Below are positions 1-10,898 of a stretch of 64,000 nucleotides of DNA, piece after piece. The position numbers and the translations under genes are program-made. This DNA comes from Polytrichum commune (lineage: Eukaryota; Streptophyta; Polytrichopsida; Polytrichales; Polytrichaceae), in the NCBI GenBank assembly GCA_950295325.1, contig OX485804.1, forward strand, positions 42,842,001 to 42,906,000, given 5' to 3'. The notes beneath the pieces are model-generated. The model saw only the letters and a program-made list of their open reading frames with translations. It was not told where the DNA came from and did not search any database. The number at the start of each line of letters is the position of its first letter. Positions within the stretch are counted from its first letter, which is position 1.

Positions 1-480
1 AAATGACTTCATATGATATGTGAACTCCATGGGGTTGCAGTAGATACATTTGTAATCATTTGTTTCTCCCATGTACTTCAAATGTGAACTTCTAAGTACA
101 TATATTAATGTTCAGTCTAATGCTACTTGTTAGGGTATCCATTATAGACTAGAGCATTGTCCTCTACCAACAACCATCATATAAATTACAATACATAATC
201 CTAAACTGTTAACCATGTGAATGGTTACCATATTTATATTATTGCACCGTGTAATTGCCTTTGTGGATTGCAATATAATTATGACTTACTCCTCTTAGAC
301 TTTGTAACACTCTCATATGATTCCATAAATTACATTATTCATACACCAAAACGATAATGGCTACATTCTACGATGTTATCAATTCCAACGGGTGATCATT
401 CAATTGAACACCATTAAAATATGAGTTGGCGATGGTGTTAATTTTGTGGAATACCTTAGTCCACGTAGGTTTTTGAGTGG
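1..480. other. AT-rich flank without a recognisable gene
   Basis: AT-rich sequence with no long open frame, no RNA gene and no repeat that I can recognise. It is the left flank of the gene-bearing region. Base composition changes sharply at about 500 to GC-rich sequence. Confidence 0.5.
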
Positions 481-499
481 TATTGAATTGCCGCTAATG

Positions 500-700
500 A
501 ATAGCGGGTTAGAAGGCCGGGGCCGGGCGGCCAAGAGAGGCGCCGGCCCTCCTATGTCCCGCACCTAGGGGCAAGGACAACCAGGAAGGCAATCTGCCTA
601 GGGTGGCAGGTGTCAACACCACAAGCCTCGCGGGCAACCACCTTAACCAAGGAGGTGTCGACACCTGGCAGGGTGTTGGCCCGCGAGGCTTCTGAGCCGT
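500..700. repeat. GC-rich block with nested inverted repeats
   Basis: A perfect 13-bp inverted repeat is visible: AAGCCTCGCGGGC at 623-635 and its complement GCCCGCGAGGCTT at 679-691. Inside it, CAGGTGTCAACACC (607-620) can pair with GGTGTCGACACCTG (653-666), though the two pairs overlap in order and could form alternative stems. The preceding 500-560 is a run of GGCCGGGGCCGGG-type sequence. It may be a small foldback element or promoter-proximal structure of the downstream gene; nothing here decides between these. Confidence 0.45.
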
Positions 701-721
701 TGATGGGCCCGGCGCAATCTA

Positions 722-1351
722 ATGGCCCGGATTCGAGGGTTTAGGGTGACCCCTTCTGCTCTCTCCTTCTCTCCCCTCCTCTTTTTTCTTTCTTTCTTTT
801 TCTTCCTCTCTTCCTCCGCGCCAAGCGCCGCTCTTGGAAACGCCGCCGCCGCTTTCCATAGCGCCGCGCCAAGCGCTTCCTTTCGCACCTTTTGCTTTTG
901 TCTTGGTCGCGCCGCTTCCTTTCATTCTTCTTTCTCCTTCATTCCTGTCCTCCTCTCTGATGTTTCTCCTCCTCTTCTCTCATTCTATTCCTCTTGTTAT
1001 TGTCTTCCTCTTGTTATTCTCTCTTCTTGGTCCAGAGTGTTAGCTTTGAGTGAGTTCGGAGCGGTTTATTGTGTTGAACTCCTTACTTGTTTTGTAAATT
1101 TCATGCATGGAGTGATTTTAGGCCGAGTAGAAGTGAGCACGGTCGAGTGTGATAGAAAGGTAGAGGTCTTTCAAATTAGGCCTGAGTTTGCAAGAATCAG
1201 GGGGTTTGTGAGAAAGTTTTAGGGTGCTTGAGAGATTCATTGTGTTTCTGAGGTCTTTGTGAGAGTTGTTCTTTAGTGCCACAACAGAGTTTCTGAGTCT
1301 GGTTGTAAGAAGCAGATTGTGAGAGCAGCTTTCAAGAGTTTGAAAGACAAG
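722..1351 (+). other. Probable non-coding first exon (5' UTR) and promoter-proximal region of the ParB/methyltransferase-like gene
   Basis: A telobox-like AGGGTTTAGGGT lies at about 737-748, followed by a long pyrimidine tract (about 750-815), a combination common around plant transcription starts. The segment ends in a good 5' splice site (ACAAG then GTAAGC at 1352). The matching acceptor is the TTGTAG directly before the ATG at 2753. A 166-residue frame runs through 722-1222, but it is Ser/Phe/Leu-rich translation of the pyrimidine tract and is not called as a gene. The transcription start is not visible; I did not find a convincing TATA box. Confidence 0.4.
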
Positions 1352-2752
1352 GTAAGCAATTTGCATCAGTGCACACAATTTGCATCATTCCCTTTAGGTT
1401 CCTGTTACATATACAATGCATAAGCATTGTATATGTTGCCGAAGCATTAAACATGCATATGGAAACACAGTAGTTTGGGGAGACGACCCAAACTCATATT
1501 AAAATATAATAAATATTTGAATTGCAGCCTAAAATGAACTAAATGTTTGGGTCGTTCGACCCAAACATTGCAGCGTCTTGTTTGGGTCGAGCGACCCAAA
1601 CATTGCAGCCTCATTATGTTTGGGTCGCTCGACCCAAACATTACAGGGAGAAGAACTAAACCACATTGTAAAATATAAAAGAACTTTGAAAATTAAGTAA
1701 ATGTTTGGGTCGTTCGACCCAAACATTGCAGTCTGAAATGAATGGGTTGAGCTTCCTAAATTTGCAGCCTCATCATGTTTGGGTCGCTCGACCCAAACAT
1801 TACAGGGAGAAGAACAAACCACATTGTAAAATATAAAAGAACTTTGAAAATTAAGTAAATGTTTGGGTCGTTCGACCCAAACATTGCAGTCTGAAATGAA
1901 TGGGTTGAGCTTCCTAAATTTGCAGCCTCATCATGTTTGGGTCGTTCGACCCAAACATTACAGGGAGAAGAACAAACCACATTGTAAAATATAAAAGAAC
2001 TTTGAAAATTAAGTAAATGTTTGGGTCGTTCGACCCAAACATTGCAGTCTGAAATGAATGGGTTGAGCTACCTAAATTTGCAGCCTCATCATGTTTGGGT
2101 CGCTCGACCCAAACATTACAGGGAGAAGAACAAACCACATAGTAAAATATAAAAGAACTTTGAAAATGAAGTAAATGTTTGGGTCGTTCGACCCAAACAT
2201 TGTAGTCTGAAATGAATGGGTTGAGCTACCTAAATTTGCAGCCTCATCATGTTTGGGTCGCTCGACCCAAACATTACAGGGAGAAGAACAAACCACATTG
2301 TAAAATATAAAAGAACATTCAAAATTAAGTAAATGTTTGGGTCGTGCGATCCAAACAATGCAGTCTGAAATGATTGGGTTGAGCTACCTAAATTTACAGC
2401 CTAACATGTTTCGGTCGGTCGACCCAAACATTACACGGAGAAGAACTAAAACACATTGTAAAATATAAAAGAACTTTGAAAATTAAGTAAATGTTTGGGT
2501 CGTTCGACCCAAACATTGCACTCTGAAAAGAATGGGTTAAACTACCTAAATTTGCAGCCTCATCATGTTTGGGTCGCTCGACTCAAACATTGCAGGGTGA
2601 CCACCTAAACTACAATTTAAAATCTAAAAGATCTTTTAAAACGACTTTGAAAATTAAGTAATGTTTGAGTCAATCCTCCAAATGTTAAATGCACATTGCA
2701 ATACTTTGGGTCGATCGACCGAAACTCACAGTTTCGATTTCTTGGGTTGTAG
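1352..2752 (+). other. Putative 5' UTR intron carrying a palindrome array
   Basis: It is bounded by GTAAGC at 1352 and TTGTAG ending at 2752, immediately before the ATG of the long downstream frame. Nearly all of the intron is occupied by the palindromic tandem array listed separately. An intron of 1.4 kb in the 5' leader is usual for plant genes; one composed largely of palindromes is not. Confidence 0.5.
1473..2724. repeat. Array of about 18 palindromes inside ~158-bp tandem repeats
   Basis: The unit palindrome is TGTTTGGGTCG, two variable bases, then CGACCCAAACA. I place copies starting at 1473 (degenerate), 1544, 1579, 1617, 1702, 1776, 1860, 1934, 2018, 2092, 2176, 2250, 2334 (degenerate), 2407, 2492, 2566, about 2661 (degenerate) and 2704. 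From about 1600 to 2600 these sit two per unit in a tandem repeat of period 158 bp (compare 1756, 1914, 2072). The two palindromes of a unit usually differ in their centre (TT versus CT). The stems are well kept while the sequence between them drifts only slightly. The same palindrome recurs in introns 2-4 and in exon 4 of the downstream gene. It could be a binding-site array, a foldback mobile element or both. Confidence 0.9.
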
Positions 2753-3598
2753 ATGGCCCCTAAAAAGAGACCAGGTGAAAGGTGGTTCATGCTCGCGCCA
2801 TACCACCTTTGGCAGGAGTATGAAACTCCACAGGACGATTCTTACGTCCCAAAAGATGGCGTCGTTCTGGCATGGTCCGTTCAGGTGGTGAAGGCATCCA
2901 TGTTCAAGCTGCTATTCGTGGTGAAGGTGGGGACCCACGAGCAGCACACCTGGGCAACGCTGACGGGATGGGAGGTTGCGTCTGTCCAGTCTCTCGGGGA
3001 CTATGTAGACGTCATACTAGAGAACTCCGCCGTGCAGAATGTCCACATGTTCATGCACCAGTTCTCCGAGCCCTTCGACCCCCTGTACGCCAAGGAGACC
3101 TGCGTCGACCTTGAAACCATACAACCGGAGGCCATATTCATAGATGGCAGTGTAACCAACACGAAGGTTGCGAGCAGGTTCACGAAGTTAAAACATGCCA
3201 TCACGGTTCTAAACAAGGCGCTGCAAAGCAAACCCAAGACACAACAGCCTGTGAGGCGGAAGGCAACGACGGAAGAAGGCGCAGGGTCCTCAAGACCACA
3301 AACTGTGAGGAAACCGCGGGCGGTCCCTATGGAGTCGAGACGGACAAGTACTACAACAACGCCGGCTGATAGCGAGACGCCAACGCCATCAACAAGCCGT
3401 CAAACGACCCCTTCCAAAAGGGGAAGAGAGTCATCGGTGATGACTGACGAGCCTGTTTCCCCGGAGCTCCGGATGCCGAAGCCTGGCCAGGAGGTGGATG
3501 CAGGCGAAATACAAAAAATAAACACCAACTTCGAAACAAAATGCCTGCACTGCTTCTTCATGGGCAGGGACTTCAAGTTCGAGGTCAACATTGCGCAG
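2753..3598 (+). pseudogene. Exon 2, first part: N-terminal region of the ParB/methyltransferase-like protein (282 codons)
   Basis: Open from the ATG at 2753, which directly follows a splice acceptor, to the LTR insertion at 3599. The first 160 residues are mixed alpha/beta in composition with no motif I recognise. Residues about 165-240 are a Lys/Arg/Ser/Thr-rich, probably disordered stretch that includes basic patches (for example SKRGRE) which could act as a nuclear signal. The last ~35 residues contain a Cys pair (KCLHC) and lead into the ParB-like segment beyond the insertion. Codon use is GC-richer than the flanking repeats. The frame resumes at 4577 after the inserted LTR. Confidence 0.6.
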
Positions 3599-4571
3599 TG
3601 TCGCAACCCTTGCTAGGTCCCTTAACAATCTTGCCAATTTTCGTTTCTAGCAAAGGTTACGAGCGCTAACCATTCGCATTCCGCCATGCCAATGGATAGC
3701 TCCTCTTACCCCGGACCAATAGTTCATAGGAGGGAACCAACCCTCCTACTTTGCTTTCGGGACTCACCCCTTAATTGGTAGCCCATTTCCCCAATGTGGA
3801 CTTCCATCCATGGAAGTCCAATCCTATGTTGATCATCGCGTTGCCGGAGCAACACTACAACAACCCGAAGCATACTAGGCAACTATGGCCTCACAATAGG
3901 CCAAAGCCCATGGAGGCCTTGCCGTTCGGCCTCGGGTGGGTGAGGCCACACCACCTCACCCATATAAGCCTCTAGGACTCTACACGGAGCCCCTACCCCA
4001 CCGCCAACCAACCTCTTGTCTCTCTACCAAGAGTTGGGGCCAAGTGGACATTTTCCCTTAGCTGCTGGGCCTAGAACCCCCCCAGCAGCTTCAGACCATC
4101 ATAACTTCCTTGTATGATGTCTGATCATAACAACCAACCACTCCATCCTCATCTACGCTTCACGTAGATGCCGATGGACTCCTCGCTTGCCCCATTCGGG
4201 CAAGTCTTCACGAAGTTATGCGTGTTTGAACCTTGGCAGTCCCGGGAATCACTCCCAGGCACTGCTGTACCAGGGCGCTGTCCCGGGACAGCGCCCCACT
4301 CAAATGGCCATAACTCCTAGCTCACACCTCCGATTGAGGTGTTCTTGAGCATTCTAGAATCACCACGCCATGAGCTACGCATAGCTCATGGCCTTACCCT
4401 TGTGCCTCCTAGTCTTCGTGGGTGGGAGGCGTTCCCAACGCCCGGGGCCCTCACCCACACTAGGATCACTTGGGCCCTCTCACCAACGGCGCCACAAGTC
4501 CCGGGTGTCACTCCGGGGTCCCCCTTGTGCCCATGGTGTTTCGGGCACTCCTCATGGAGAGGTGCGCGACA
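3599..4571 (-). mobile_element. Solo LTR A of the chromovirus family (minus orientation)
   Basis: 973 bp, beginning TGTCGCAACCC and ending GCGCGACA on the plus strand, flanked by a perfect 5-bp target duplication CGCAG (3594-3598 and 4572-4576). There is no internal region, so it is a solo LTR left by recombination between two LTRs. It sits inside exon 2; deleting it with one CGCAG rejoins the reading frame. It carries the same internal palindrome (4273-4296) and hairpins as the other LTRs. The frames of 112-143 residues readable inside it are LTR sequence, not genes. Confidence 0.95.
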
Positions 4572-4576
4572 CGCAG

Positions 4577-4825
4577 TGCCACCTTGCGCCACCCGAGAAA
4601 TGTGTCCGAGCCAAGGAGGACGCCTACGTCGACTGGATGGTCGCTCAAATCTTGGGCGGGCAGTTCAAGGACGACAGGCAGACGATTGTTGTCATGCCAC
4701 AAGGGTTGAAGAGAATGCCGACGCCTTATATGTGGCCGACAATCTCCAAAGGAGACTTCTGGTTGATTGAAGGGCAGCACAGTGTGGAGGCATAAAAAAA
4801 AATCCAGCTGATGACCGAGTGGAAC
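4577..4825 (+). pseudogene. Exon 2, second part: ParB-like segment with GQHS motif
   Basis: 83 codons between two LTR insertions. The stretch FWLIEGQHSVEA near 4756-4792 resembles the beta-strand/turn of ParB/sulfiredoxin-like N-terminal domains, whose usual core is (D/E)GxHR followed by a helix starting xxAA. Here Arg is replaced by Ser. In ParB-like proteins this loop binds nucleotide or contributes to nuclease activity. A nonsense codon TAA follows at 4793-4795 in an A-rich run and is probably a point change or slip. The segment ends at the 5-bp target site GGAAC of the next insertion. The ParB assignment rests on this one motif and on the methylase-like domain that follows. Confidence 0.5.
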
Positions 4826-5798
4826 TGTCGCAACCCTTGCTAGGTCCCTTAATAATCTTGCCAATTTTCCTTTCTAGCAAAGGTTACGAGCGCTAACCCT
4901 TCGCATACCGCCATGCTAATGGTTAGCTCCTCTTACCCCGGACCACATAGTTCATAGAAGGGGAACCAACCCTCCTACTTTGCTTTCGGGACTCACCCCT
5001 TAATCGGTAACCCATTTCTTTGATGTGGACTTCCATCCATGGAAGTCCAATCCTATGTTGATCATCGTGTTGCCGGAGCAACACTACAACAACCCGAACC
5101 ATACTAGGCAACTATGGCCTCACAATGGGCCAATGCCCATGGAGGCCGTGCCGTTCGGCCTCGGGTGGGTGAGGCCACACCACCTCACCCCTATAAGCCT
5201 CTAGGACTCTATGCGGGGCCCCTACCCCACCGTCAACCAACCTCTTGTCTCTCTACCAAGAGTTGGGGCCAAGTGGACATTTTCCCTTAGCCGCTGGGCC
5301 TAGAAGTCCCCACAGCTTCAGACCATCATAACTTCCTTGTATGATGTCTGATCATAACAACCAACCACTCCATCCTCATCTACGCTTCACGTAGATGCCG
5401 ATGGACTCCTCACTTGCCCCATTCGGGCAAGTGGTGAGGAAGTTATGCCTGTTTGAACCTTGGCAGTCCCGGGAATCACTCCCAGGCACTGCTGTACCAG
5501 GGCGCTGTCCCGGGACAGCGCCCCACTCAAATGGCCATAACTCCTAGCTCACACCTCCGATTGAGGTGTTCTTGAGCATTCTAGAATCACCACGCCATGA
5601 GCTACGCATATCTCATGGCCTTACCCTTGTGCCTCCTAGTCTCCGTGGGTGGGAGGCGTTCCCAACGCCCGGGGCCCTCACCCACACTAGGATCACTTGG
5701 GCCCTCTCACCAATGGCGCCACAAGTCCCGGGTGTCACTCCGGGGTCCCCCTTGTGCCCATGGTGTTTCGGGCACTCCTCATGGAGAGGTGCGCGACA
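4826..5798 (-). repeat. 3' LTR of element E1
   Basis: 973 bp; TG..CA ends within TGTCGCAACCC and GCGCGACA. A TATA-like TTATATGG-type box is present in the minus-strand reading in other copies, as CTTATATGGG before GTGAGGTGG; in this copy the site reads CTATAAG on the plus strand. Confidence 0.93.
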
Positions 5799-5810
5799 CT
5801 CACCCCCACC
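5799..5810 (-). promoter_or_regulatory. Polypurine tract of element E1
   Basis: Minus-strand GGTGGGGGTGAG lies directly against the 3' LTR, the expected site for plus-strand DNA priming. The same 12-mer adjoins the 3' LTR in the other three copies. Confidence 0.85.
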
Positions 5811-6599
5811 AAACGGAGTCGATGCCCTCATCGACTATACTTGTAGTCGGCACACCAATTCTCAAGTTGCCATCCTCTATGGTGCGGCATTGTGTTTACC
5901 TTAGGGCGCGACCCCCACAATGCATCTTCAAATTTGGCATAGTCCCAAAGGTGTCGTTCCTAGGTGGTCCGTTAGCGACTTTGGATCTCTCATCCAAGGA
6001 CCTAACCTATACTAGACCCACCTACTTCGGGACTCACATGGGTTGCCCCTCCTTTGGGGCCTCCCCCGTTAGGCTCCACTAGCCTAACGTGACACATCTA
6101 GGCGAGACCTCAACGCTTCCACTAAGTTGTCTCGGTTGCAACTCCGAGATGGCTTTCCATTGTTAAGCCACGCCTCGATCGCACGGGGGTGATGCCAAGT
6201 CCCGCCCGACTCGGTTCCCACTTTGCTCTTTCGAGACATGGGTTCATGACTCCCATGCGCCAACTCTCGTTAGCTCGCGGGTAGCACTTTTATGAGCACG
6301 TGCCATCACCTTGCCCCCGCCCGGACAAGCCCATAACGAAGAAGTTTCTTGGTTTTATCCAAGGCCCCTCCTAGCCATGGCCCCCAATTACTCGGCTTAC
6401 CCAACCTAGTTTGGCATATCTATTCCCCCTCTTCCATTAACCAAGCACAAGTACAAGACTAGGACCTCATCTCATACTTTTCTCTTTGCACCACTAAAGT
6501 TTGGACTTTATTCCCTCAAGCCAAAGAACAAGTTCATGTTGTGGCATAATTAACCTCGAAGCTAAGTGTGCTACTAGCGTCTCTCCCCCACTAAAGGAG

Positions 6600-6900
6600 A
6601 TTGATGTCCTCATCAATGCCTACGCTTCATTTTATTGGAATCCTTAGCCTTAGTTTCTTCAAAGTGCTTCACCAATTCATTGGTGTTGACCATGTCTCTT
6701 GCCGCCACCCAAGCGGTTTCTTTTTCATGGTATCCTCACCATTTCACCAAGTACTCTTTTGTACATTTTTTTCATTTTCACTTGGGCTTCCTACACTTGA
6801 GGGTGCCCTCCTACCTCATGTTCCAAATGACCTCCACAAGGTCGGGAGGTGGCCTAATCACTTGCTTGTGATTGGGCCACAAGGTGTCGTCCTAAAATGA
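6600..6900 (-). pseudogene. Chromodomain remnant of element E1
   Basis: The minus-strand translation contains fragments typical of the C-terminal chromodomain of chromoviral integrases, ending with a Lys/Arg-rich tail before a TGA. Several stops and shifts break it. Chromodomains direct insertion towards modified chromatin. The equivalents are at about 35,130-35,420, 50,550-50,840 and 56,590-56,890. Confidence 0.6.
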
Positions 6901-7073
6901 CTTTCGTAATGAGACATGAAATGTCGGATGCACTTTGATCTCGGGCGGTAATTCCAACTTATACATGTCCTTGAACACTTGTTCCACAATGGAAAACGAA
7001 GCTCCAATTTTGGACATGAACTTTTGAAGTAAGGCCTTTGGGCAAGGTGAAGTTGTCCACATTCAACAACACC

Positions 7074-8060
7074 TTATTGGCCCACCTCATACTCCACTTC
7101 GCGTCTTCCGGCATTGATTTGCACTCCGTAGCACCTTCGGGCTTTCTCCACCAACAACTTGGTCATCTCCAAGACTTGTTTACCATCCTTGGCCAAGTCC
7201 TCGCCATCTTGGTTGAACTCTAGTGTTGAATGTGCCCCCTCGAGAGCTAGGTTAATAGGTTGGAGCGCATCCACTCCATAAGCCACCACGAAAGACCACC
7301 CCTTGGTAGCCAAGTGCGTGGCTACATTGCAATTACACTCCGCTCGACCCACATAGACCGCCCAATCTCCTTGGTCCGCCCCCACCAAGTTCCTCAAGTA
7401 TTGCTTCAAGACTACATTCACATGCTCCGCTTTCCCATTCATTTGGGAATGCAAGGCCGTGGTAAACCTTAGTTTCATCCGACCTCCTTAGAGAATTGCA
7501 TTGAAAATGCACTTGTGAACTTTGGATCTTGATCCCACACAATCACTCTTGGCAACCCGTGGTGCCTCAACCATCCTTTGAGAAAAGGCTATGCGGTCTC
7601 CAACACGGTGGCGGTTCCCACAATTGGCACCATGTGTGCCAACTTGGCAAACCGCTCTACCATCAACAAGATGGCATCATACCCATGTGACTCCGACAAA
7701 CTTGTGATCAAGTCCATGCACATACTATGCCATGGCCCCGACGGGATAGGCAACGGTTGCAAGAAACCGCCTTGCTTTTGGTAAGAGGCTCGGTTCACTT
7801 GGCACTTCATCCAAGCCTTCACAAAGTGGGTTATATCCTTCTTTATGCACCGCCAATGGTACCCCCATGACACCATTCTATGGCGGCTTTTTCTTTCTCC
7901 TCTATGGCCGGCAATAGGACTATCACATTCTTCCTTCAAAACCGATAGCCTCAACTTGCCTTGTGGCACATACACCCGACTTTGTTTACACTTGAACAAT
8001 CCGTCCACCAACTTAACCTCTTTGAGCACCTTGCTCTTGCGAAGCTCACCTAAAAACATT
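7074..8060 (-). pseudogene. Integrase remnant of element E1
   Basis: The minus-strand frames cover the integrase zinc-binding region (AGHRG with downstream CQ; the first Cys of the CxxC pair appears replaced by Trp), the catalytic core start (WHSMCMDL), the second acidic motif around VWDQDPKFTSAF and the C-terminal extension. A TAG stop shared by all four copies cuts the core after the ETA residues, and further shifts follow. It is not functional as read. Confidence 0.75.
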
Positions 8061-8099
8061 TGTGCTTTGGGGTAGTAAATTTACCCCTCCCGTATCTTG

Positions 8100-9306
8100 C
8101 ATCACAAGTTTCCTTCGCCGGCACACATTAGCCACAAGGTTTGGATGGTTCTCATTGCTTGGAACTCTTCCCGTCTACTTAGCGCATCCGGCACCACATT
8201 TCCACGGTCCGGTTTGTGGACCAAATCCACCTTCATAAGCGCCAAGCTATCATGCCAACGCAATGACTTGGCGCTCACTTGCGCTTGTATGTCAAAATAC
8301 TTTTAGGACACATTGTCCTTGTAGACCTTTACTTTGTGCGACCCCAACTAGTGTCGCCACATCTTCAAGCAATGCACTACCGCAAAGAAGTTATTTGTCA
8401 TGAGTTGGTTGTCTTCTTTGACAACCATCGAGCTTCATGCTCGCATATGCAATGGCCATCTATCTTACATCAACAATCCGCCATTGGCAACGTCATTCAC
8501 CCCCGTATGCACCTCAAAAGGTTTGTCAAGCTCCGCGACCTTGAGCACGGGCGGCGAAGAGAACTTGGTCTTAAGCTCCCCAAAGACTCGTGACAAATAT
8601 CATCCCACTCTTGGGATAGCCATTTCTTCCACAAGTCGAACCATCGAGCTTCATGCTCTCATATGCAATGGCCATCCATCTTGCATTAACATCCGCCAAT
8701 GGTAAAGTCACTCGCCCCCCGTATGCACCTCAAAAGGTTTTTTCAAGCTCCGCGAACTTGAACACGGGTGGTAAAGAGGAACTTGGTCTTAAGCTCCTCA
8801 AAGACTTGGTGGCAAGGCTCATCCCATTCTTGGGATAGCCATTTCTTGCACAAGTTGGACAAGCTTCTACAACCATGGAGCTTAATACTCCTATAAGCAA
8901 TGGTCCTCCATCTTGGATCAACATCCGCCAATGGTAAAGTCCTTCGCCTTCATGTGCACCTCAACATGCTCATGAAAACCCGGAAACTTAACCACATGTT
9001 GTGAAGAGAAGTTACTCTTGAGCTCCCCAAAGGCTTGGTGACAAGGCTCATCCCACTCTTGGGATAGCCATTTTTTCCAACATGTTGACTAAGGTTCTAG
9101 CAACCTTAGAAAAACCATGAATGAAATGGTGGTAGTAGTTGTCTAAGCCAACAAATGACCTAAGCTTTTTTCTTGAATCAAGGGCCAATTCTCTTCTTGG
9201 ATTGCCTTGACATTCTTCATGTTCGTCCACCAACTTCCTTTGTCACCACATACCTCAAGAACTCAATCTCTCGTTGAGCAAAGTTATTTTTCACTTCTTG
9301 GCGGTA
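8100..9306 (-). pseudogene. Truncated RT / RNase H region of element E1, with internal tandem duplication
   Basis: The remnant starts at the end of RT (the LRSFVGL..YYHHFI motif), preceded directly by the pre-RT LPPRS-type motif. The fingers and palm with the catalytic YxDD are missing. The junction is near 9,273-9,303. The thumb/RNase H start segment (marked by WLSQEWDEPCHQ) is present about three times in tandem, with units of about 215-240 bp. RNase H follows with several stops. Confidence 0.75.
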
Positions 9307-9389
9307 ACTTTTTGGGCAACACATTGGTGAATACATCCTTGTATCTCACCAACATCCCACCAATGTGGTTTGGAGGAGGCCCATCTTTC

Positions 9390-9779
9390 CTAACCTCCCC
9401 ATTCATTCCTTGGAGTTGCTCCAATCGAACCACGACCATTATGTTTTCTATTTTTCATTTGGTCCATTAAGACCAAATTCAACTTGGGTCCTCCTACCAT
9501 AGGAGTCCTTGTCAATTTGAACTTCAATTCTTTGCCATTATGACACATCATAATGCACCGCAAGCTCACCGGCTTGCACCTCACATCTATCATGTGAGTT
9601 TCAAAGTAGGCGGCCTTCACAATGACATGCATTTCATCTATTTCACATGGTGTGAAATTTTGACAAAAATCCAATGTCCCACATTGAAAGGATACATGCA
9701 TCGCGGCCTCCTTTGTCTCATGCGGTTCGTCCTTTCCAAACCGCACCTTGGTGGGCTTGCCCGCTCTATCAATCGGCAA
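9390..9779 (-). pseudogene. Protease-to-RT spacer remnant of element E1
   Basis: A 129-codon open stretch (residues around CEIDEMHVIVK and KELKFKLTRTPMVGG) corresponds to the region downstream of the retroviral-type aspartic protease in this chromovirus lineage. The catalytic DS/TG is not seen. The same start and the same terminal TAG occur in all four copies. Confidence 0.6.
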
Positions 9780-9949
9780 GCCCCAACTTCCTTGTGAGTT
9801 TTGGGCTCAAGAAGGAGTGGTAGCCTCTTTGTCAACACATGAGACATTTCTCCCATTCATTGAGCCTCAAGGTACAAAAGATTTGGCCTTGGCTTAAGGC
9901 TTCTAGCCTTGGCCACAATGCCATCGTCTTACATTCGGTCCTCGGCAAC

Positions 9950-10235
9950 TTGGCTTGGCTTGGTCCGCAAAGCCAACTTTAAACATTTTGTCCGCGGGAC
10001 AAATTGGTTTGGTGGCACAAAACCAATTTCTAATAGTTTGTCCGCAAAACAAACATGTTTTGCCTTGGTAGCACAAAGCCACCTTCCCACACTCCGTCCG
10101 CGGCACAAACATGAATTGCCTTGGTAGGACAAACCCACCTCCCAACATTCCGTCCGCGCCACAAGTATGATTTGCTTTGGAAGCATAAAGCCACCTTTCA
10201 ACATTCCGTCCGCGGCTCCAACATGTTTTGCCTAA
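9950..10235 (-). repeat. 56-bp tandem repeats in element E1
   Basis: Imperfect direct repeats of about 56 bp, each containing a variant of GTGCCGCGGACGGAATGTT (minus-strand sense). The unit length is not a multiple of three, so the reading frame changes from unit to unit. The position is at the end of gag. Confidence 0.8.
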
Positions 10236-10239
10236 GTAA

Positions 10240-10857
10240 AATGGACCAAACAATTTGCACTCATTTCTTTGGGACCTACTTTGGCTAAAGCCACTTGTGG
10301 TGATGCGTCGCCAAACTTCTCTTTGGGACCATTGTCTTCAATGCTCTTGCAAACTTGATGGTCCCCACCATGTCCTCAAGAGGCCTTAGGGACTTAAACA
10401 AGGCATCCACCACCTGCTTTTAAAACCCCACCTAAAAGGATGCATTTCTTAGAAAGTTCGTCCATTTTAGGTGTATCCTTCATTTGTGCGTTTGAATAGC
10501 GCACATAGGCCTTAAGAGGCCCCGGGTGCCTCATTAGCACCAAATTCATTCCAACATCAATACCTTCCAAGCATTTCGAATTGGAATTTCAATCCAACAT
10601 TAATGCCCTCCAAGGTTTTGGGTGCATTCGGTATTCTAGGCCCCAAATGTTTTTTTGAGGTGTGCGGGAGCCCTTTCAAAGGACTCCACCATTTTCCTTA
10701 CTAAATCCACCATCATGCCCACCATTGTCATTAGAACTAATGGTATGGCCAAATTCCATTTACACATAATCTTTGTTCCAATTTGAGCCTTACAACCTTT
10801 TGGAAAACCCGGGCTCACCATAATAACCCTCAGGTTTGATAGCCATGTCTCCCTCAA
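10240..10857 (-). pseudogene. gag remnant of element E1
   Basis: Lies between the primer site and the 56-bp repeats, where gag is expected. Open stretches are short and a clear capsid motif is not visible. Homologous stretches are at 31,177-31,800, 46,532-47,100 and 52,691-53,260. Confidence 0.5.
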
Positions 10858-10876
10858 AGTGCTAGCTCAAAATATT

Positions 10877-10896
10877 GGAACCCTGCTCTGATACCA
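10877..10896 (-). promoter_or_regulatory. Primer-binding site of element E1
   Basis: Minus-strand TGGTATCAGAGCAGGGTTCC, two bases inside the 5' LTR. TGGTATCAGAGC is the standard complement of the 3' end of plant initiator-Met tRNA. Confidence 0.92.
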
Positions 10897-10898
10897 AG

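Noticed and set aside
722-1222. 166-codon plus-strand frame as a signal-peptide protein
   Set aside because: It is a pyrimidine tract translated as Ser/Phe/Leu, lies upstream of a good donor site and is better explained as 5' UTR.
1447-2296. Series of minus-strand frames of 64-97 codons containing repeated FGSSDPN-like peptides
   Set aside because: They are the translation of the palindromic tandem array in a putative intron; frames recur with the 158-bp period and have no independent coding signal.
1544-2589. CRISPR-like array
   Set aside because: The repeated units are themselves palindromes embedded in a 158-bp tandem repeat; there are no unique spacers, no cas genes, and the genome is eukaryotic.
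5566-6082. Frames of 68-161 codons repeated at every LTR (also near 11,639, 36,017, 45,383, 51,371 and 57,413)
   Set aside because: They lie wholly or mostly in LTR and 3' untranslated sequence and recur at every copy regardless of context.
7589-7610. Stop-codon readthrough or recoding to explain the shared TAG in integrase
   Set aside because: The copies also lack the RT catalytic core and carry many frameshifts, so recoding would not rescue pol; descent from a defective founder is simpler.
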